A stretch of 12,620 nt of DNA from Magnetovibrio sp. (GTDB lineage: Bacteria > Pseudomonadota > Alphaproteobacteria > Rhodospirillales > Magnetovibrionaceae). A program made the translations under genes and the position numbers. This document shows, piece after piece, positions 5,612 through 11,999 of the stretch (position 1 is the first letter of the stretch; every line of letters begins with the position of its first letter). Under the pieces are notes generated by a model. The model was not told where the DNA came from, searched no databases, and was given only the letters and a program-made list of their open reading frames with translations. Location: positions 1-12,620 of the forward strand of contig JAESSV010000256.1 of NCBI GenBank assembly GCA_016763895.1, in the 5' to 3' direction.

Positions 5612-6934
5612 ATGACGGACGAACGACATCAGGACCCGTCGTTTATGCAAACGGTAATCGGGTGGGCCGACGAACGTCTGGACACCTTTTTTCCGTTTCG
5701 TCAAATCGTGTTCAGGAGTGAAGGCCGTACAAAGTGCCTGAATTTTTCTTCCCGGTTTCAAGGCTCTGTTGCGAGTGTTGCGCTTGGCTTTACCGCTTGG
5801 GTTGTCTTTTCCACGACCAGTGTCTTTCTGCACGAGATTCAATTGGCACAAAAAGATGCTGAAATTGCGGATGTCCGGGTGGCATACCGCTCTTTGATGG
5901 GCGAAGTTGCCGACTATCAAAAACGGTTTTCAAACGTTGTTCGTGATCTTGAAGCCAACCAATCCATGATGATGAGTTTGGCGGGGCAAAACACCAAAAT
6001 TCAAAAAGATCTGAGAAATTTAAAATCTTCACGCAAAGCCCGCGCCAAGGTTGATGCGGATCGTACGGCGATGACCAAGCAATTGGGCGATGTTGAAACG
6101 CAAATGCAATCTTTGGCTCAACGCAACTTTTCCCTCAAAGATGACATGGCTTCGATCGACACGGATTTGCAAGATGCTTTGACCGAACGCAACACGGCCT
6201 TGATGGAAAGCACACAAATGCGCTATGACATCAAGCTGTTGGAAAACCAATTGGTGCAATTGGAAGACAAAGAAAACGGTACCGTTGAACGGCTTACCGA
6301 GCAATCTGATAACTTTATCGCCAGCATGGAAAGCCTCATTGAAATGGCTGGTCTTAATGTCGAAGACTTGATGGCTGGCGACGAAGAATTGGTGGCGGGT
6401 CAAGGTGGACCTTTTATCGCGCTTAAAGCGGATACGCGTCCCGGTGGCCGTTTGAAATCAAAATTACAAATCTTGGAAAATCGCCTGGCATATACGGACA
6501 GTCTGCAAAAGGTCATTAAAAAGATGCCGTTTGCACCACCGTTGCTCGGTTATTATATGACTTCAAAATTTGGCAAACGCCGTGATCCCGTCAATCGTCG
6601 TTGGTCCATGCACTATGGTTTGGACTTTGGGTCTTCGCCTCGGGCATCGATCTTGGCAACGGCTGCGGGCACGGTTACGCATGCCGGGTGGAAAGGTAAT
6701 TATGGCAAACTGGTTGAGATTGATCATGGGGCTGGCATCAAAACCCGCTACGCTCACATGTCGAAAGTCACCGTAACAAAAGGCCAAAAAGTCAAGTTTG
6801 GGCAACGTATTGGGCGCATTGGCAGCACCGGGCGCAGCACCGGAAATCATTTGCACTACGAAATTATGTTCCATGACAAAGGCATAGACCCCATGAAATT
6901 TATTAAGGCAGGACGCAATGTTTTCCAGGAATAA
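5612..6934 (+). CDS. Membrane-anchored coiled-coil M23 (LytM) peptidoglycan endopeptidase
   Basis: The 440-residue product has a cytoplasmic N-terminus of about 50 residues. A single membrane helix follows (about 52-73), then a long periplasmic coiled coil (about 75-235, rich in Glu, Gln, Leu and Lys), and a C-terminal M23 domain. All zinc ligands are present: His334 and Asp338 (HYGLD), and His415 of HLH (413-415), with the catalytic-site His382 (YAHM). It should therefore be an active DD-endopeptidase rather than a degenerate EnvC/NlpD-like activator. The architecture and overlap with a bactofilin gene match the LmdC-type peptidases that work with BacA bactofilin in stalked and budding alphaproteobacteria. 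The ATG at 5612 has AAGGGGG at 5598-5604, 7 bases upstream. Its 3' end overlaps the bactofilin gene by 17 bases. Known from family: cleavage of peptide cross-links. Inferred: localisation by the bactofilin polymer. Confidence 0.93.
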   Translation: MTDERHQDPSFMQTVIGWADERLDTFFPFRQIVFRSEGRTKCLNFSSRFQGSVASVALGFTAWVVFSTTSVFLHEIQLAQKDAEIADVRVAYRSLMGEVADYQKRFSNVVRDLEANQSMMMSLAGQNTKIQKDLRNLKSSRKARAKVDADRTAMTKQLGDVETQMQSLAQRNFSLKDDMASIDTDLQDALTERNTALMESTQMRYDIKLLENQLVQLEDKENGTVERLTEQSDNFIASMESLIEMAGLNVEDLMAGDEELVAGQGGPFIALKADTRPGGRLKSKLQILENRLAYTDSLQKVIKKMPFAPPLLGYYMTSKFGKRRDPVNRRWSMHYGLDFGSSPRASILATAAGTVTHAGWKGNYGKLVEIDHGAGIKTRYAHMSKVTVTKGQKVKFGQRIGRIGSTGRSTGNHLHYEIMFHDKGIDPMKFIKAGRNVFQE

Positions 6935-7619
6935 AAAAAACAAAACCTCAGGAACCCTCGTACGTATGGTTCCGTCCATCATCAGCATAGATCTAACGAT
7001 CAAGGGTGACTTGGAAAGCGCTGGCGAGATTCAAGTGGATGGACAAGTGGATGGTGACATCCGCTCGCAAGTTCTCTTGGTCGGTAAAAAAGCGACGGTA
7101 AATGGCGAAATTTATGCTGAAACCGTGCGTGTTCATGGCAACGTAAATGGTCAAATCAAAGCAAAATTTGTGAATTTAGCAAAATCGGCTCGGGTCGTTG
7201 GCGATATTCACCATGAAAATCTCTCTATTCAAGAGGGAGCGTTCCTGGAGGGGCGCATGGTGCACATGAACGAACAGGAGTACAAAAGACTGTACCTGCT
7301 TCTGCTCAGGCTCCTCAGGATCAGGCTCCTCAAACTCAGGCTCCTCAAACTCAGGCTCCCCAGGCATCAACCTCTCAGCAGAAATCGCAAGCTCCCGCAA
7401 ATGTTGCACAGCCGTCGAGCAATGGAAAACCCGCAGAAGATCGCGTTAATCTGGTTGTTAAGACGGGTCAAAAGCCGGGAACAAAAAGTTCGCAGCCCCA
7501 AAATAACGCTCACCAAGCTTCCAACAAAGCCAATGCCGGGAAAACCGCATAAGCTTTACGTTGGTCTTAAACTCTGGGTTAGGCGGCCTGTTTCTGGGTT
7601 AGGCCTAACTCTGGGTTAA
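6918..7619 (+). CDS. Bactofilin with a frame disruption after the polymerisation domain
   Basis: The first about 120 residues are a clear bactofilin domain: the conserved start SIISIDLTIKGDLESAGEIQVDG, seen as SIISIDLTIKGD and AGEIQVDGQVDGDI, then right-handed β-helix repeats (VNGEIYAETVRVHG, GEI-like turns) ending GAFLEGRMVHM. Bactofilins polymerise into membrane-associated cytoskeletal filaments that place cell-wall enzymes. In the sequence as given the frame continues into a Leu/Arg-rich tail (LLRLLRIRLLKLRLLKLRL), unlike any bactofilin tail, and stops at 7617-7619 inside a repeat array. The -1 frame instead reads KKTVPASAQAPQDQAP and on, a Pro/Gln/Ala-rich disordered tail typical of the family, ending at TAA 7550-7552 (about 211 residues). 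One added base near the A run at 7284-7287 would join the two. The start codon lies inside the M23 gene and follows AGGCAGGA, so translation is coupled. Confidence 0.88.
   Translation: MFSRNKKNKTSGTLVRMVPSIISIDLTIKGDLESAGEIQVDGQVDGDIRSQVLLVGKKATVNGEIYAETVRVHGNVNGQIKAKFVNLAKSARVVGDIHHENLSIQEGAFLEGRMVHMNEQEYKRLYLLLLRLLRIRLLKLRLLKLRLPRHQPLSRNRKLPQMLHSRRAMENPQKIALIWLLRRVKSREQKVRSPKITLTKLPTKPMPGKPHKLYVGLKLWVRRPVSGLGLTLG
7307..7366 (+). repeat. Four 15-bp tandem repeats in the bactofilin tail
   Basis: Units start at 7307, 7322, 7337 and 7352. The middle two are identical (CAGGCTCCTCAAACT), the first ends CAGGAT and the last reads CAGGCTCCCCAGGCA. In the frame I consider native they encode QAPQ(D/T/A). 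In the open frame as given they read as a Leu/Arg-rich string. The 15-bp period preserves whichever frame is used. Confidence 0.9.
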
Positions 7620-7695
7620 GCCTAACTTTAGGTTAAGCCAGTCTTTAGGTTAAGCCAGTCTTTAGGTTAAGCCTGTCACGGGGGCTTTAGGTTAG
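7573..7695. repeat. 17-bp tandem array between convergent bactofilin and lytic transglycosylase genes
   Basis: Related units start at 7573, 7593, 7610, 7627, 7644 and 7661, with a degenerate end copy at 7686. Three central units read TTTAGGTTAAGCC(AGTC/AGTC/TGTC). Two earlier ones read TCTGGGTTA(G/A)GCCTAAC. All spacings but the first and last are exactly 17. It contains the 12-bp palindrome GTTAGGCCTAAC at 7598-7609. TTAA in the units gives TAA on both strands. The open bactofilin frame stops here (7617-7619), and the transglycosylase stop (7687-7689) lies in the last partial copy. Some arms can pair (GTTAGGC with GCCTAAC), so a weak bidirectional terminator role is possible. Confidence 0.85.
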
Positions 7696-9810
7696 GGGGC
7701 GTATTGCTTGTTGGGTGCTGAGTTTAATGCGGTACACACCAAGATTTTCCAGAACCCTTTGGACGTAGTTACGGGTTTCTGTATAGGGGATCATTTCGAT
7801 CCAATCGATTATATCTATGGCCTTGGTGCGGGGATCCCCAAAGGTTTTTACCCATCGGTTTACCCGGTGTGGGCCTGCGTTGTATGCGGCCAGGGCCATG
7901 GGGTAAGACCCGTTAAATTTCCCCACCATGTCTGATAAATACACCTGCCCGATGATCAGGTTATAGTTGGCATCGCGGCTGAGGCGATCGCGGTCATAGG
8001 GCAAGCGGTTATCGCGCGCCACACGTTTGGCCGTGGCGGGCATGACTTGCATAAGCCCCCTGGCTCCGGCATGGCTTTTGGCGCTGAAATAAAAGGCACT
8101 TTCCTGACGAATAACGGCCAACACCAAGGGGGTTTCTACGGGGTTGGTCAGAACTTTATGGTGGGGCGGTTTCAGGGCCGGATAGCTTACATTGCCCAAG
8201 GGTGTGCCGGCGCGTTCAGATAATTTCGCGACACGAATGGCTAAATCTGGACGCCCATAGCGGGTCGCGAAATCAGCGGTCATTTTTTTCCATGGCCCAG
8301 TTGCGTGGGCATCGGCCAGATGGATAATAAAGGGGCGCATGCGTTGACGTTCACCGATTTCTGCCAGAATTTGAGCGGCACGGTGCAGGTGGTTGTTTTT
8401 AAACGCGGTGATCAAAGCCTGGTTCGGGCGCAGGACTTCGGATAATCGCGGCAGGCTGATGCCGTTGCCCAATCGGGCAGAGGCCAATTGCCCATAATAG
8501 GTGGTGGGGTACTGGGCTGCTTTTGCAAACCAGGCTCGGGCTTGTTTTATGTGTCCCAAGACCAAAGTTGCTCGCCCCGACCAGTATGCGCCGCGAGACT
8601 TGGAAATGGGGTAATTTACCACTTTTAACATGTTCGAAAAATGCTTAAGCGCACTTTTCGGCTTGTTTAAGAATCGCAACTGAATCCATCCGCTCAGCCA
8701 TTCTGCATCTGAATACTTTGCGGCCATAGTGGGGGAAAGACCGTGGCGGCTGGTTAAGATATAGGCTTTTTTCGGTTGGTTCTTTTGCAGGTACGTGCGG
8801 GCCAGAAAGGCGCGTTCCGTCCACCATTTATCGGGGCGAATAAGGTCGCCTTTAAAGTCTATGATCAGTTGGGCCGCATCGTCGGATCGATTTTTTCGTC
8901 GCCGCCACCGGGCGCGTTCATATATAAGCCCCGCATGGTCAATCAGGTGGGGTGCGCTTTTTTGCAAGATGCGTATGGCCTTGTCGACATTGCCTTCGCG
9001 GCGCATCAACCACAATCTTGCCACCGCCAGCTTGCGGGTGGGGTCATCAACCTTCCAAATCTGTCGTCGGGCTGGCCAAAACCGTTCCGCCCACACCAGG
9101 CGTTCTAAACGGGCTTTGTTATCGGCCACCGTGATGAGGCGTTTGTGGCGGCGGTAAAAATTTTTTTCTTGAGCCTTTGTAAAATTACCTTTGATCCACA
9201 ACGCGCGGATCACTTGGGATGTTTTGGCACTGGGCTCTAGTTTTAAGTGGGCTTCGGCTTCACGGACCCGGCCCTGGTTTGAAACCGGTCCCCCCATGAC
9301 TTGAAACCAAGCCAAAACGTCTTGGGGGGGAAGCGACGGCATGGTTTCTTCGGCACGTTTCATCAAGGTGCGGCGTTTGGGCCAATCTTGACCTTGGTCT
9401 TTGGTTTGATCCAAAAACCGCCTGATATCGGAAAACCGGGACGGAGAACGTCTTGCCGTTAAGGACTGCCACAGCAAAAGGCGCTTTAAATCAGCATCTT
9501 TTATTTTGCGGGTCAGTCTTTTCGCATCCTTAAAACGATTGCGATCCAGAGCCTTGAAAGCTTTTTTTGCCAATTTCGCATCTGAGCGAGACACCAACGT
9601 TGGCGGGGGCAAAAAACGATCGGGGTATAAAAGCCGAACATCTGGCTTGCGTGGCGGCAAAGGGGCCGGGGTTTGTTTGGCCTGAGCAGAACGGCTTATG
9701 CCAATCCAGAAAACGCCCAACAAAGCCACAAAAAGTGCCACAGATTTGATCCGTGTTTTGGTTCGTTTCTGTATCTGACAAGCGATCAGAAGGCGTGCAA
9801 TCCAAACCAT
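7687..9810 (-). CDS. Soluble lytic murein transglycosylase (SLT family)
   Basis: The 707-residue product is a periplasmic enzyme that cleaves the MurNAc-GlcNAc bond of peptidoglycan to form 1,6-anhydro ends. An N-terminal signal-like segment (SVALFVALLGVFWIGISRSAQA, seen as SVALFVALLGVFWIG) ends at a plausible signal-peptidase site SAQA-KQ. A long α-helical superhelix follows, as in Slt70. The C-terminal SLT domain has catalytic Glu570 in RQESAF, with GLMQVMPATA and MALAAYNAGPHRVNRW. The ATG at 9808-9810 is chosen for its AGGGA Shine-Dalgarno; a TTG at 9855 would extend the N-terminus by 15 residues. The region before the hydrophobic stretch is long and basic (about 22 residues), so a membrane-anchored form is possible. 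It faces the M23-bactofilin pair and diverges from dapA. Confidence 0.95.
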   Translation of the reverse strand: MVWIARLLIACQIQKRTKTRIKSVALFVALLGVFWIGISRSAQAKQTPAPLPPRKPDVRLLYPDRFLPPPTLVSRSDAKLAKKAFKALDRNRFKDAKRLTRKIKDADLKRLLLWQSLTARRSPSRFSDIRRFLDQTKDQGQDWPKRRTLMKRAEETMPSLPPQDVLAWFQVMGGPVSNQGRVREAEAHLKLEPSAKTSQVIRALWIKGNFTKAQEKNFYRRHKRLITVADNKARLERLVWAERFWPARRQIWKVDDPTRKLAVARLWLMRREGNVDKAIRILQKSAPHLIDHAGLIYERARWRRRKNRSDDAAQLIIDFKGDLIRPDKWWTERAFLARTYLQKNQPKKAYILTSRHGLSPTMAAKYSDAEWLSGWIQLRFLNKPKSALKHFSNMLKVVNYPISKSRGAYWSGRATLVLGHIKQARAWFAKAAQYPTTYYGQLASARLGNGISLPRLSEVLRPNQALITAFKNNHLHRAAQILAEIGERQRMRPFIIHLADAHATGPWKKMTADFATRYGRPDLAIRVAKLSERAGTPLGNVSYPALKPPHHKVLTNPVETPLVLAVIRQESAFYFSAKSHAGARGLMQVMPATAKRVARDNRLPYDRDRLSRDANYNLIIGQVYLSDMVGKFNGSYPMALAAYNAGPHRVNRWVKTFGDPRTKAIDIIDWIEMIPYTETRNYVQRVLENLGVYRIKLSTQQAIRPLT

Positions 9811-9970
9811 TTGTTGTCCCTGTGTGCGAATCTTTAACGCAAAGGGTAGCGGCAATGAAACAGTCCCTCAAGGGTGTCTAAATTCCTTTGTTGCCGCAGA
9901 GATTGAGAGGCGCTAAGTTCGCTTCAAATAAACAAGCGCTTTGTGAAGTGCTTATCCAAGGAGAACGTTG
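9811..9970. promoter_or_regulatory. Divergent promoter region for the lytic transglycosylase and dapA
   Basis: On the plus strand TTGCCG (9891-9896) and TAAGTT (9914-9919) are 17 bases apart, a plausible dapA promoter about 50 bases before its ATG. On the minus strand TTGAGG (9866-9871) and TACCCT (9843-9848) are also 17 apart and face the transglycosylase. Matches are 3-4 of 6 each, so both are weak predictions. A 7-bp inverted repeat GCGGCAA/TTGCCGC (9849-9855 and 9891-9897) spans both. Confidence 0.35.
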
Positions 9971-10846
9971 ATGTTTAAGGGGTCCTTTGTCGCTTTGGTG
10001 ACGCCATTTACCAATGGTGAGATCAATGATGATGAATATCAGTCCTTTGTCGATTGGCAAGTGAATGAAGGCACGCATGGTTTGGTGCCCTGTGGAACCA
10101 CGGGGGAATCGCCAACCATGTCCCATGGGGAACACAAACACGTCACCGAGCTTTGTATCGAAGCGGCGGCGGGGCGTGTGCCCGTGGTTGCGGGGGCGGG
10201 GTCAAACTCAACAGCCGAAGCCGTTGATTTGGCAACCCATGCGGAAGCAACCGGGGCGGATGCGATTCTGGTGGTGTCTCCGTATTACAACAAACCCACT
10301 CAAGCCGGTTTGTTTGCGCACTATGAGGCCATTAACAATGCCGTGGGCTTGCCTATTATTGTGTACAATATTCCGGGCCGATCCATCGTGAACATCGACA
10401 TTGGCACCATGAAAAAGATCTCAGCTTTGTCAAATGTCGTTGGCGTGAAAGATGCCACGGCTGATTTGTCTTTGCCGGCTCAAGTTCGCCGTGAAATTGG
10501 CGCTGATTTTTGTCAGCTTTCGGGCGAAGACGCGACCGTCATTCCATTTTTGGCCGCAGGGGGGCATGGCTGTATTTCCGTCACCGCGAATGTTGCTCCT
10601 GCGTTGTGTGCGGAACAACACAACGCCTGGAACCGTGGCGATGTCGCCGGGGCTCAGGCGGTTCAAGACAAACTTGTGAATCTTCACCAGGCCATGTTTT
10701 GTGAAAGCAGCCCCGGTCCGGCGATATATGCCGTAAAATTGCTGGGCTTTTGTTCGGACGAAATGCGTCTGCCTTTGGTGGGCATTTCCGATGCCTCCAA
10801 AGCCCAGGTCGAAGCCGCTGTTTTTGAATTGGGATTGTTGGGCTAA
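9971..10846 (+). CDS. dapA: 4-hydroxy-tetrahydrodipicolinate synthase
   Basis: The 291-residue TIM-barrel aldolase condenses pyruvate with aspartate semialdehyde in the lysine/diaminopimelate pathway, which also feeds peptidoglycan. Key residues are in place: the Schiff-base lysine Lys160 (VVGVKDATAD), Tyr132 (VYNIPGR), Thr43-Thr44 (CGTTGES), Tyr106 (YYNKPTQ) and Arg137. The length is normal for the family. The ATG at 9971 has a strong AAGGAG 7 bases upstream; an adjacent TTG is not needed. smpB begins 9 bases after the stop, a common alphaproteobacterial pairing. Confidence 0.97.
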   Translation: MFKGSFVALVTPFTNGEINDDEYQSFVDWQVNEGTHGLVPCGTTGESPTMSHGEHKHVTELCIEAAAGRVPVVAGAGSNSTAEAVDLATHAEATGADAILVVSPYYNKPTQAGLFAHYEAINNAVGLPIIVYNIPGRSIVNIDIGTMKKISALSNVVGVKDATADLSLPAQVRREIGADFCQLSGEDATVIPFLAAGGHGCISVTANVAPALCAEQHNAWNRGDVAGAQAVQDKLVNLHQAMFCESSPGPAIYAVKLLGFCSDEMRLPLVGISDASKAQVEAAVFELGLLG

Positions 10847-10855
10847 GAATCAGTC

Positions 10856-11353
10856 ATGGCCAAAAAGAAAAAAAAGAAACACGCACCTGACGGTGATATT
10901 GTGGCGCAAAACCGCAAGGCTCGTTTCGATTATTATATCGAAGACACGTTCGAAGCGGGCATCATGTTGATGGGGTCCGAAGTCAAATCCTTGCGCAAGG
11001 GTTCGACCAGCATAGCCGAATCTTACGCTCAAGATAAAGATGGTGATTTATACCTGCTCAATGCCCATATCCCCGAATACGAAGCCGCAGCCCAACACAC
11101 CGGGCATCAAGACCCCCGGCGTCCGCGTAGATTGTTGCTGCACCGCCGGGAAATTGACCGGTTGATGATGTCCATTGCGCGGGGCGGTTACACGCTTGTG
11201 CCACTCAGTATCTATTTTAATGATCGCGGGTTTGCGAAAGTTGAATTGGGCTTAGGTAAAGGGAAAAACAAAGGCGATAAGCGCCAAACGTCCAAAGACC
11301 GTGACTGGAAGCGCGACAAAGCGCGGATGTTGAGCCACAGCCAGCGAGACTAA
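10856..11353 (+). CDS. smpB: SsrA (tmRNA)-binding protein SmpB
   Basis: The 165-residue product binds tmRNA and brings it to stalled ribosomes for trans-translation. It has a lysine-rich start, the conserved [31 protein letters not shown] and [19 protein letters not shown] (seen here as separate runs), [12 protein letters not shown] and a basic C-terminal tail ([13 protein letters not shown]). It also contains a long A-rich 5' coding segment without frame damage. It follows dapA by 9 bases without a strong Shine-Dalgarno, so coupled translation is likely. The last codons and stop form the first unit of a 17-bp tandem array. The ssrA gene itself is not in the window. Confidence 0.96.
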   Translation: MAKKKKKKHAPDGDIVAQNRKARFDYYIEDTFEAGIMLMGSEVKSLRKGSTSIAESYAQDKDGDLYLLNAHIPEYEAAAQHTGHQDPRRPRRLLLHRREIDRLMMSIARGGYTLVPLSIYFNDRGFAKVELGLGKGKNKGDKRQTSKDRDWKRDKARMLSHSQRD

Positions 11354-11405
11354 ACAGCCAGCGTGACTAAACAGTTAGCGAGACTAAACAGTTAGCGAGA
11401 CTAAC
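11338..11405. repeat. Four 17-bp tandem repeats starting at the smpB stop codon
   Basis: Units at 11338, 11355, 11372 and 11389 read CAG(CC/TT)AGCG(A/T)GACTAA(A/C). The first unit contains the last codons and TAA (11351-11353) of smpB, so the stop-codon region itself was duplicated. Because 17 is not a multiple of 3, the repeated TAA falls in all three frames over three units. There is no similarity in sequence to the 7573-7695 array apart from unit length and stop content. Confidence 0.92.
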
Positions 11406-11428
11406 TTAAAGATGACCGGAACCTGAAA

Positions 11429-11992
11429 ATGACCGACAAACCCCGTCTTCCCCCCGGGCAAAACTTAACTCAAAAATTCCCTATTCTTGATTTGGGGCAA
11501 CAGCCCGATATTGCCCCTGAGGACTTTCGCTTAACCGCCTCTGGTTTGATCGAAAACCCCATAGATTGGGGCTGGGATGATTTCCAGGCCCAACCCCAAG
11601 TGCACCTCACCACGGATATACATTGTGTCACCACATGGTCGCGATTTGACAATGATTGGGCCGGCGTTTCGGCAAAACATTTCCTGTCGGTGGTGCGGCC
11701 AAAGCCAGAAGCGAAGTTTTTGGTCTTTCACAGCCACGACGGTTACACCACAAATTTACCGCTGGAGGCCTTTGACGACGATGACGTGATCTTGGCCCAC
11801 AGCTGGAACGGGGCACCCGTGTCTCGCGAACATGGCGGCCCCGTGCGGCCTATTATCCCTAAGCTTTATCTTTGGAAAAGTGCCAAGTGGGTCAAGCACA
11901 TTACGTTTTTGGAAAAAGACGAGCCGGGCTATTGGGAAGTTCGGGGATATCACAACAACGGAGATCCGTGGAAAGAAGAACGTTTTGGCTAA
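11429..11992 (+). CDS. Small sulfite-oxidase-like molybdopterin oxidoreductase
   Basis: The 187-residue product is a stand-alone oxidoreductase molybdopterin-binding domain of the sulfite oxidase/YedY superfamily. The molybdenum-ligand cysteine is Cys66 in DIHCVTTWSRFDNDW. SREHGGPVRPIIPKLYLWKSAKW, seen as SREHGGPVRP and LYLWKSAKW, forms the pterin-binding loop. The protein ends GYWEVRGYHNNGDPWKEERF, a signature of this short subgroup. No twin-arginine or Sec signal, haem domain or dimerisation domain is visible, so it is probably cytoplasmic with unknown substrate. The start at 11429 lacks a good Shine-Dalgarno. A tiny upstream frame (ATG at 11412 to TGA at 11424-11426: Met-Thr-Gly-Thr) precedes it, and ATGACCG is repeated at both ATGs. 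It converges on the histidine kinase gene with a 7-base gap. Confidence 0.9.
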   Translation: MTDKPRLPPGQNLTQKFPILDLGQQPDIAPEDFRLTASGLIENPIDWGWDDFQAQPQVHLTTDIHCVTTWSRFDNDWAGVSAKHFLSVVRPKPEAKFLVFHSHDGYTTNLPLEAFDDDDVILAHSWNGAPVSREHGGPVRPIIPKLYLWKSAKWVKHITFLEKDEPGYWEVRGYHNNGDPWKEERFG

Positions 11993-11999
11993 GGTGGGG

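Noticed and set aside
5213..5613. Minus-strand open frame of about 133 codons filling the pgpA-M23 gap
   Set aside because: Its composition is not protein-like, it has no recognisable domain or ribosome-binding site, and it would overlap the start of the M23 gene. The gap looks regulatory.
7289..7619. Leu/Arg-rich bactofilin tail as a genuine membrane or nucleic-acid-binding extension
   Set aside because: It is the shifted reading of the QAPQT repeats, and the alternative frame gives a normal bactofilin tail and stop.
7573..7695. CRISPR-like or telomere-like array
   Set aside because: The units abut without unique spacers, the period is 17 bp, and units vary. TTTAGGTT only superficially resembles telomeric repeats.
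8776..9157. Plus-strand open frames antisense to the lytic transglycosylase
   Set aside because: The transglycosylase frame is continuous with clear motifs. These have no domain, no start signal, and arise from the base composition of the opposite strand.
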